This document shows, one piece after another, positions 38,993-44,448 of a stretch of DNA of 44,448 nucleotides (its first letter is position 1; the number at the start of each line of letters is the position of its first letter). This DNA is from Leadbetterella sp964423865 (GTDB lineage: Bacteria > Bacteroidota > Bacteroidia > Cytophagales > Spirosomataceae): assembly GCA_964423865.1 (NCBI GenBank), contig CAYRGN010000028.1, forward strand, positions 1 through 44,448, read 5' to 3'. The notes under the pieces were generated by a model. It did not search any database. It had not been told where the DNA came from and saw only the letters and a program-made list of their open reading frames with translations. The position numbers were made by a program, and so were the translations under genes.

Positions 38993-41905
38993 TCATTTTG
39001 GCGCCAATTTTCTCATTTCCAGTATCACCACCGGCCCCAGCAGCCCGGAGGGCATCACTTCCCACTGATCAAATTTTGTGTTTTTGTAGGTGATGCTGAC
39101 AAAATTGATTTCGTGGAAGATGCGCCAATTCACGCCCCTCCGGTCATAGTCACGGATACGGTTGGCGGGGAGGTTCGTAACTTCTACTTCCAGGATGTTT
39201 TCTCCGTTTTTCAAAAATTTGCCAATATTCATTTCAAAAGGAACAGCAAAGAGCGTTCCCGCGTATTGTCCGTTTACACTCACGCGCGCACTTTCACGTA
39301 CATCACCGAGCGAAAGGAGATATTCCCTGTTTTTCTCCTTCCGGAAATCCACTTTTACGGTATATTTCCCGGTTCCCCTATTGATTTTTAAGGTGTCGTT
39401 GCCCAGGGCGGTCCAGGAGCCGGGCTGCGTCAAGACAAAGTGTTCCTTTACTTCAGGATCACTTTCCGGGAAACTAAGCTCCCATCCCTTTTCCAGGCGG
39501 GTTTCCGTACCGGAAGGCTTGTAATAGGCCCATCTTTCCGCTTTAGTTTTTGCATTGGAAAAGGTTTTCAGGATAAGCGACTGCCCCGGTTTTAATTGAA
39601 GGTACACTTCGGTTCTGCCTCCGTTTTTTCGTAAAGCCGCTTGACCGCTTTTCCCCGTCAAAGGATCAAAGATCAGGGCTGAAGCAGCCGTCACACCAAG
39701 GGGTACCCAACCGTCTACCTCTGAATTCCGGAGCATCGCCATAAAATAAAGGTGGCCCGAATCGTGCTTCTTCCGGATCATTTGTCCGCCCAAATCGGTA
39801 CGGAACGCTTCTTTTCCTTCCGAAAAATGCTTTAGAAAATCTTCCGGACCGGTGATGATCTGCCCTTTTCCAAAGGGATGATGTGTAACCTCCCCGAAGG
39901 AAACGTCAGGCAATTCGGCAAGAAGGGTACGTAACTGTGTTCTGCGCTCTTCGAGGTGCTGCAAACCGGGTACCTCTTGGGGATAATGGTCGGTAAAAAT
40001 GAGGGTGGCACCCTCTCGCGCCAGTTCCAGCAGATGACGCAATGTTTCTGTGTCAATGATGCGGGCTGCAGGTACAATCAGGGCTTTGTAAGTACTGCCG
40101 CCTTCGGTCACCAGTTTCCCCCGGCTTACGGTGGTCGTCAGCACGTACCGGTCAGAGATATAGTCGGGATCAAAACCCGCTGCCATGATTTTTTCAGCCA
40201 GACCACAGAACTCCGGCAACCGTTCCCGCAGACCGTGAATAGGGAAAGTGGTGAAGTAATTACCGCGCTGCTCTGCCAGGATCTGGTCAAAGGGAAAATA
40301 GAGGAGAAAATCGTTGTCGGGTCGGGTATTTTGCAGGAAAGATTGCACCCGGGTGACGTACTGAAAAAAGGCGGGTGCATCTTTCCAGAGGGTGTTGGTG
40401 GGCGACATATCCACAGACGCATAAAATTTCCACCCCGGCCAGGCTGCGTGCTGGGGCGAGTAGGTACTTCCATGAAAGTAAACATGGTTTATGCCGGCGG
40501 TAAACATCTGGTCGATTTCCGGTTTGCCCTGGCTTAGGGAGGTACGGAAATGTTCGGTCAGCCAGGTAAACGTCTCTGCCGACGTAAGGGGCTTACCGGT
40601 GATATTGGCGGCGGAACTGGCGTATTTAAGGATGGTGGGGTCGCCGTCGTTTTCTTTCCGGATGGCATCTTTGCGGAGTCCCGGAATATCAAAATCACTG
40701 ATGCCGAATGTTTCGCCTTCCGGAATGTCTACAACGGCGTACAGGTCAATGAGGTTGGCAGGTGAACCGTGGGCCTGATTTCGGGTGGCGACACCGCGGG
40801 CATGGGCCCACTGTGTCCATACCCGGGTGAAATTGTCACGGAGAATTTCGCCGAGGGTTTTTCGGTAATCGGCTATCACGCGTACAGAAGTTTCTGAGGC
40901 TCCGTCTGCCAGCAGTTCGGGAAAATGGTCTTCCAGCCTGTAGCCCCTTCGTTGTTGAAACTCAGAAAGCAGGCCGGGTGTCCAGTCGGCACCGTACACT
41001 TCATACGAGTCATTGAAAAAGTTTTTAGGGCTATCACCCATCTGATCAAATTTGGACAGATAACGCTGCACGGCTTCCTTATCAAAGTGATCCAGTACAT
41101 ATCCTTGTCCACCCGGTGCGGCGCGTTTCACCTTTTGCCCGGTTTTTCCTTCGTACAGGGCGATCATTCTGCCGTCTTCCGGGGGCGTGTAGCTAAAAAG
41201 TCCTCGTTCACCCACCAGGTTCGTGGCATCTATCACCTCCCCTGAAGTCAGGTAAATCATCACCCGGGAAAGCCGGGCGGTTTTATCTCCCTGGGCGTCA
41301 AATTTCTCCACGATAAGCTCGCCTTTTTTCAGGGAAAACTGATCAAATATTGCTTTGGTAGCCGCATCTTCCAGGCTTACCTCCGGCCCGCCGAAAGGCC
41401 AGCCGGTGCCGGTGTTCATGTCTGCATTCATACGCAGACGTTTGGCCTCTGCCAAGGTGAAATCCAGCATACGCCTCCATTCGGGGGAGAGAAAATTCCG
41501 GTAATATTTCTCTCTTCCTTTCACTCCGTAGATCGGCGTGATCTCCACTCCCCCTATACCGGCTTGGCTCAGGGCTTCGAGGTTATAGGTGATGCCGGCC
41601 GAATCCACATCGCTGCCCAACCACCACCAGCGGGTGTGGGGCTTGCTTTCAGTGGTGATTTCCGGCCAGGAGGTGGTAACGGGAGCGGTTGAGCAGCTCC
41701 AGAGGCAGAGGAGGAATAATGCGCTCCATCTGCCTGAGTGGATAAGTGGTAGTTCTACGCCCTTCGACAAGCTCAGGGTGACAGGAGAGACCTTGCACGG
41801 CCCGATCCTGTCAGCCTGACCCTTCGACATGTCACCCTGAGCTTGTCGAAGGGTCAGGGCGACAGTAGTAAACCATTTGAGTAAACTAAAAACCATCTGA
41901 AGCAT
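38993..41905 (-). CDS. GH106 alpha-L-rhamnosidase with a repeat inserted in the N-terminal coding region
   Basis: A 970-residue frame. From about residue 80 it is a typical GH106 enzyme: KPHTRWWWLGSDVDSAGI, GGVEITPIYGVKG, RMNADMNTGTGWPFGGP, LSAETFTWLTEHF-like and FTAGINHVYFHGSTYSP, with a C-terminal galactose-binding-like sandwich (REYLLSLGDVRESARVSVNGQ). It removes alpha-L-rhamnose from pectin. The first ~70 residues are odd: MLQMVFSLLKWFTT, then translations of the dispersed CCCTTCGACAAGCTCAGGG repeat (LTLRQAQGD, LSLSKG), then a hydrophobic lipoprotein-like stretch ALFLLCLWSC (Cys71). The ATG at 41905 lies four bases after the GH28 stop and is probably the ancestral start. An in-frame TTG at 41770, inside the repeat, would give a normal 25-residue lipoprotein signal. 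Confidence 0.87.
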   Translation of the reverse strand: MLQMVFSLLKWFTTVALTLRQAQGDMSKGQADRIGPCKVSPVTLSLSKGVELPLIHSGRWSALFLLCLWSCSTAPVTTSWPEITTESKPHTRWWWLGSDVDSAGITYNLEALSQAGIGGVEITPIYGVKGREKYYRNFLSPEWRRMLDFTLAEAKRLRMNADMNTGTGWPFGGPEVSLEDAATKAIFDQFSLKKGELIVEKFDAQGDKTARLSRVMIYLTSGEVIDATNLVGERGLFSYTPPEDGRMIALYEGKTGQKVKRAAPGGQGYVLDHFDKEAVQRYLSKFDQMGDSPKNFFNDSYEVYGADWTPGLLSEFQQRRGYRLEDHFPELLADGASETSVRVIADYRKTLGEILRDNFTRVWTQWAHARGVATRNQAHGSPANLIDLYAVVDIPEGETFGISDFDIPGLRKDAIRKENDGDPTILKYASSAANITGKPLTSAETFTWLTEHFRTSLSQGKPEIDQMFTAGINHVYFHGSTYSPQHAAWPGWKFYASVDMSPTNTLWKDAPAFFQYVTRVQSFLQNTRPDNDFLLYFPFDQILAEQRGNYFTTFPIHGLRERLPEFCGLAEKIMAAGFDPDYISDRYVLTTTVSRGKLVTEGGSTYKALIVPAARIIDTETLRHLLELAREGATLIFTDHYPQEVPGLQHLEERRTQLRTLLAELPDVSFGEVTHHPFGKGQIITGPEDFLKHFSEGKEAFRTDLGGQMIRKKHDSGHLYFMAMLRNSEVDGWVPLGVTAASALIFDPLTGKSGQAALRKNGGRTEVYLQLKPGQSLILKTFSNAKTKAERWAYYKPSGTETRLEKGWELSFPESDPEVKEHFVLTQPGSWTALGNDTLKINRGTGKYTVKVDFRKEKNREYLLSLGDVRESARVSVNGQYAGTLFAVPFEMNIGKFLKNGENILEVEVTNLPANRIRDYDRRGVNWRIFHEINFVSITYKNTKFDQWEVMPSGLLGPVVILEMRKLAPK
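41760..41858. repeat. Dispersed CTTCGACAAGCTCAGG palindromic repeat, two inverted copies inside the GH106 frame
   Basis: CCCTTCGACAAGCTCAGGGTGACAGG-type copy at 41760-41785 (word 1 CCCTTCGACAAGCTCAGGG). The opposite orientation, TGTCACCCTGAGCTTGTCGA, is at 41830-41849, with GAAGGGTC following. A half copy ACCCTTCGACA lies at 41819-41829, forming a composite hairpin. This repeat is found between genes in many bacterial genomes. Here it is inside an open reading frame and keeps it open. Confidence 0.88.
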
Positions 41906-41909
41906 ACCT

Positions 41910-43391
41910 TTAATTTTTTATTTCAAAATCACTCCCGCTCACCTCAAAACCCGTCACTTCTTTTATCAGATACGGTTTTACGCCTTCAGGCAGGGGGGTC
42001 CGGTAATTCGAGATTCGTATACCGTGTACATTGTGCAGCCAAAGCGAGGGGCGGTAGTCTTCCTGCTCAAAAGTAAGCTGAATATTATTCAGTTCAATGT
42101 TTTTTGTGTGCCGCACGAAGAAGCCCGACGCAGGAATAGTGCCGAACATCCAGGGCTCGGGATACACCTTTTCATTTTCGGGCGGAGTCAGTCGACCTTC
42201 TTCGCGGGTACCGCCTCCTTTGAAGTGGATCCTGATATTCTGCAGGGTTATATCTTCAATCGGATGACCGGGTATGCCACTGATGATGGAAGCGTAGCGG
42301 GAGTCGGCATTGTATACGTTGATATTACTGAGGGTAATGCGTGCCATTCTACCCACCGGGGTACCTTCAGGGCTTCGCATGCGCGCACCCAGGCGGAGGA
42401 AGAGTGGAGCGTTGACAATATCGCGCATGGTGATATTATGAATGAGCACATCTTCCAGGAAACCGCCGTCTACGGTCTCCAGAGCTAGGCCGCGGCACCG
42501 CTCAAAAACACAATTGGAAATGGTGATGTTGCGAAACCCGCCGCTGGATTCGGTGCCGAATTTTATTCTTCCTGTCACAAACCCCTGATCCGGTGCCTGG
42601 GGTTCATCACGCCGGAAGGTACCGTCTGCTACCGACCCTTTATCATATCCGCTGACAAAGCAGTTGGTGATGGTCACATTTTCGGTATTCCTTACAAAGC
42701 CCAGGGCATAACTGCTTTTAAGGACAATGGCGTCGTCCCAGGGGGAATTTACGGTGCAGTCGGAGATCCGAACGTTCCGGCAGGCATCGATATCGAACCC
42801 GTCGCGGTTAGTGTCTACTTTGACATTGTGGATGGTCAGGTTGTCTACCCCGGTAGCCAGGAGGGCGAAATGCCCGCAGTGAACCATGGAAATGTCTTTT
42901 ATGGTGACGTTCCGACACAGTTTCAGGCCGATGGCTTTGTTTCCCACCCCGGGCAGTCGACTTTCCTCCCGGGTAAGCCCTTGCCCATCCATTTTCCCGG
43001 GACCGGCGATGCTGATATTCTCCAGCCCTATGCCCCAGATCAGGCTGTTTTTCCAGTGGCTGTGACCGAAGTCCTGGTAGCGGTGATGCGGATTTTCTTC
43101 CGCTGCATCGTAGCCCTGATCTTTCCCGGGAAAAGCGGCCAACAGTACAGCACCGGCGTCAAGGTACAGTTGGATGTTGCTCTGCAAACGAATGGAATAG
43201 CTGAGGTAGGTACCCGCAGGCAACAGCACGGTTCCGCCTCCCTTTTCAAAAGCTGCTTGAATGGCGGCATTGATGGCGGGGGAGTCCAGCGTGGTGCCGT
43301 CGCCTTTGGCGCCGAAGTCGCGGACATTGTATACCTGGGCATGGATTTTAAATGCCGCCAAAATGAAAAGTATCAGTATATAATTTCTCAT
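41910..43391 (-). CDS. Exported GH28-family pectin hydrolase
   Basis: A 493-residue beta-helix protein with signal peptide MRNYILILFILAAFKIHAQ. The N-terminal VRDFGAKGDGTTLDSPAINAAI (about 23-44, as VRDFGAKGDG and TLDSPAINAA) and GGTVLLPAGTYLSYSIRLQSN are typical of Bacteroidota GH28. Catalytic motifs are NRDGFDIDACRNV, SPWDDAIVLKSS and GRIKFGTESSGG (the R-I-K motif). It differs clearly from the other GH28 (37491-38888), so the two probably cut different linkages, for example RG-I backbone versus galacturonan. The GH106 gene starts four bases after its stop, indicating one operon. Confidence 0.92.
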   Translation of the reverse strand: MRNYILILFILAAFKIHAQVYNVRDFGAKGDGTTLDSPAINAAIQAAFEKGGGTVLLPAGTYLSYSIRLQSNIQLYLDAGAVLLAAFPGKDQGYDAAEENPHHRYQDFGHSHWKNSLIWGIGLENISIAGPGKMDGQGLTREESRLPGVGNKAIGLKLCRNVTIKDISMVHCGHFALLATGVDNLTIHNVKVDTNRDGFDIDACRNVRISDCTVNSPWDDAIVLKSSYALGFVRNTENVTITNCFVSGYDKGSVADGTFRRDEPQAPDQGFVTGRIKFGTESSGGFRNITISNCVFERCRGLALETVDGGFLEDVLIHNITMRDIVNAPLFLRLGARMRSPEGTPVGRMARITLSNINVYNADSRYASIISGIPGHPIEDITLQNIRIHFKGGGTREEGRLTPPENEKVYPEPWMFGTIPASGFFVRHTKNIELNNIQLTFEQEDYRPSLWLHNVHGIRISNYRTPLPEGVKPYLIKEVTGFEVSGSDFEIKN

Positions 43392-43455
43392 ATATCTATG
43401 CCGAATTGTATTGCAAAGAACTTTATACGTTTTATTATTTTGTCTTTCAGACGGA

Positions 43456-43480
43456 CCTACTTTTTTTGAAAAAAAGTAGG
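43456..43480. other. Perfect 25-bp hairpin upstream of GH28
   Basis: CCTACTTTTTTT and AAAAAAAGTAGG are exact reverse complements around a single G at 43468. It lies 65-89 bases upstream of the GH28 ATG. It may be an operator, an attenuator-like structure or a terminator for the truncated upstream gene; the sequence does not decide. The surrounding 43481-43648 is AT-rich without a supported gene. Confidence 0.6.
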
Positions 43481-43648
43481 CAAAAAAACATTCACAAAAT
43501 AAAGTCCTCCTGAAAAATTTGATTAGACATTATTTGTTATGAAACCGCTATCTTGAAATTAAATTTTTCCGACGGACTATTTTGTGAGATAAGGTACATT
43601 CTATTTATTTCTCGCATATCGTCTGTTATCCTTTCTAAATAATACTTA

Positions 43649-44380
43649 TCATCTATGCGCTTTGGCTCCCCTAAAAACCTCCGGCAACATGAAATAATTA
43701 TAATCGGCGGATGCGTTTTGCCGGTAAATACAGAAATATTCCTTTTGATCATTTTTCAGAGGCAAAACTGCGGCTAAGGCCGGTGCCTGCGTCTTTTTCC
43801 CCGACTCAAAAAAGCCTCGGGGCGTTTCCTGCCTGAAGGCATCGGAAAGCCGGATCTCTGAAGCGGGCGGCATCACGGCCTGGAGCACTTTCAGCTTCAT
43901 GCTTTCCCCATAATATACCGTAAAAGCCGTGCCTTCCACACTGAATACATTGTAGCGGCAGTATTCAGGAAGCAGCGCGGGCTGCGTTACCCCGGCTTTT
44001 CCGGAGGCTCCCCCATACGCCCATAGAAGCTGCGTTCCGTCCGGGAAATTCCGTGCGGTCACTTCAAGGATAAGTCCATCAGTAGTGGGCAGCGAAACCG
44101 CCTGAACGGTCAGCTCTCCACCGGCCTGAAGGGTATATTTTACGCTTCCGGGCCCCGCCGTACGTTCTACTTCCGGAATGTCTTTGAGCCATAGCGATGT
44201 ATCGCCCTGAATAAGGCCGAACTCCAGGCTGCCGGCCATTTCCGGCAACAGAAATCCGAAGGCGGGATAGGCCTCCGCCACAATGCGGGCAGTACCGGAT
44301 TTGCCTTCCAGCACAACAGAGCTATTTTGTGCCGAGACATTCAGGGTAAAGAACAGGACAACAATAAGTACTCCTTTCAT
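43649..44380 (-). pseudogene. Truncated DUF4450-type exported protein (N-terminal fragment)
   Basis: A 243-residue frame with signal peptide MKGVLIVVLFFTLNVSAQ. The sequence ARIVAEAYPAFGFLLPEMAG (about 31-50) and the following SLEFGLIQGDTSLWL, VKYTLQAGGELTVQAV and LLWAYGGASGK resemble the N-terminal beta-sandwich of large (over 1000 residues) DUF4450 proteins found in Bacteroidota pectin PULs. The frame stops abruptly after LPEVFRGAKAHR, where full-length proteins continue into a helical barrel. The sequence after the stop is AT-rich and does not encode the missing part in any frame I can read. I infer a deletion or replacement of the 3' part. Activity of the fragment is unlikely. Confidence 0.65.
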
Positions 44381-44393
44381 CTGTATAAAATTT

Positions 44394-44448
44394 TAGCCGG
44401 GCGGCGAACCGCTTTCAGCCTTCAGCTATCAGCAGTCAGCTTATTCAT
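44394..44448. repeat. Intergenic palindrome, copy 6, cut by the window end
   Basis: Words AGCCGGGCGGCGAACCGCTT, TTCAGCCTTCAGCTATCAGC and AGTCAGCTTATTCAT match the left part of copies 1 and 2. It starts 14 bases upstream of the DUF4450-type gene's ATG after the same CTGTATAAAATTTT leader. The second arm lies outside the window. Confidence 0.7.

Noticed and set aside
43537..43752. Small minus-strand frame as the frameshifted continuation of the DUF4450-type gene
   Set aside because: Its 71 codons overlap the end of the fragment in another frame, and the non-overlapping part (RIDDKYYLERITDD...) does not resemble the expected helical domain. A simple one-base frameshift is therefore not supported.

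Overview
The window comes from a member of the Bacteroidota. The evidence is a SusC/SusD pair, a periplasmic-sensor hybrid two-component regulator, several promoters of the TTTG-N17-23-TAnnTTTG type, DUF4143-type ATPases, and a general lack of Shine-Dalgarno sites. The gene content suits a soil- or plant-associated degrader of plant cell wall. I cannot place it below phylum with confidence (Cytophagales or Sphingobacteriales/Chitinophagales are possible). No rRNA, tRNA or CRISPR array was seen.

Layout. 1-4400 is a mixed border: a small membrane protein (-), an ECF sigma factor with a membrane partner (+), and two convergent AAA/DUF4143 ATPases. 4532-16264 (all -) is the core of a polysaccharide utilization locus (PUL): susC, susD, GH105, an exported Gfo/Idh/MocA oxidoreductase, a DUF2264 protein, a GH43 and a DUF6055-like HELGH protein. 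16423-22276 (+), divergent from susC, holds the hybrid regulator and an overlapping exported metallophosphoesterase. 22277-23219 is a REP-like repeat array with a single-domain HUH (RAYT/IS200-like) transposase. 23220-30360 (-) is a complete L-rhamnose catabolic cluster in transcription order rhaT, rhaEW, rhaI, rhaB, lldD. 30502-36411 has a GH78 rhamnosidase, a LysR and a GntR regulator, a divergent PhnA-type zinc-ribbon protein and a lipoprotein GH43. 36488-37291 is an AT-rich island with an Abi-like HEPN protein and, divergent from it, a predicted ~83-nt structured RNA with its own promoter and terminator. 37491-44380 (-) continues the PUL: GH28, GH106, GH28 and a truncated DUF4450 protein.

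How the genes fit together. GH28, GH106, GH78, GH105 and GH43 together point to pectin, most likely rhamnogalacturonan I (RG-I). SusC/D import oligosaccharides. GH28 cuts galacturonic acid linkages, GH78 and GH106 release L-rhamnose, GH105 removes unsaturated galacturonyl ends and GH43s trim arabinan or galactan side chains. Rhamnose then enters by RhaT and is converted by RhaI, RhaB and RhaEW to DHAP and L-lactate, and LldD makes pyruvate. The hybrid regulator probably drives susC. The GntR protein is the best candidate for rhamnose control.

The most unusual content is non-coding. It includes the HEPN gene with its divergent RNA, and a family of imperfect palindromes that fills spaces between co-directional PUL genes and seems to mark lost genes (two ATG-AAA-TAG scars and a GH16 C-terminal remnant). 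It also includes a 41-bp duplicated unit that contains the end of rhaEW, and a palindromic repeat inserted in frame into the signal-peptide region of the GH106 gene.
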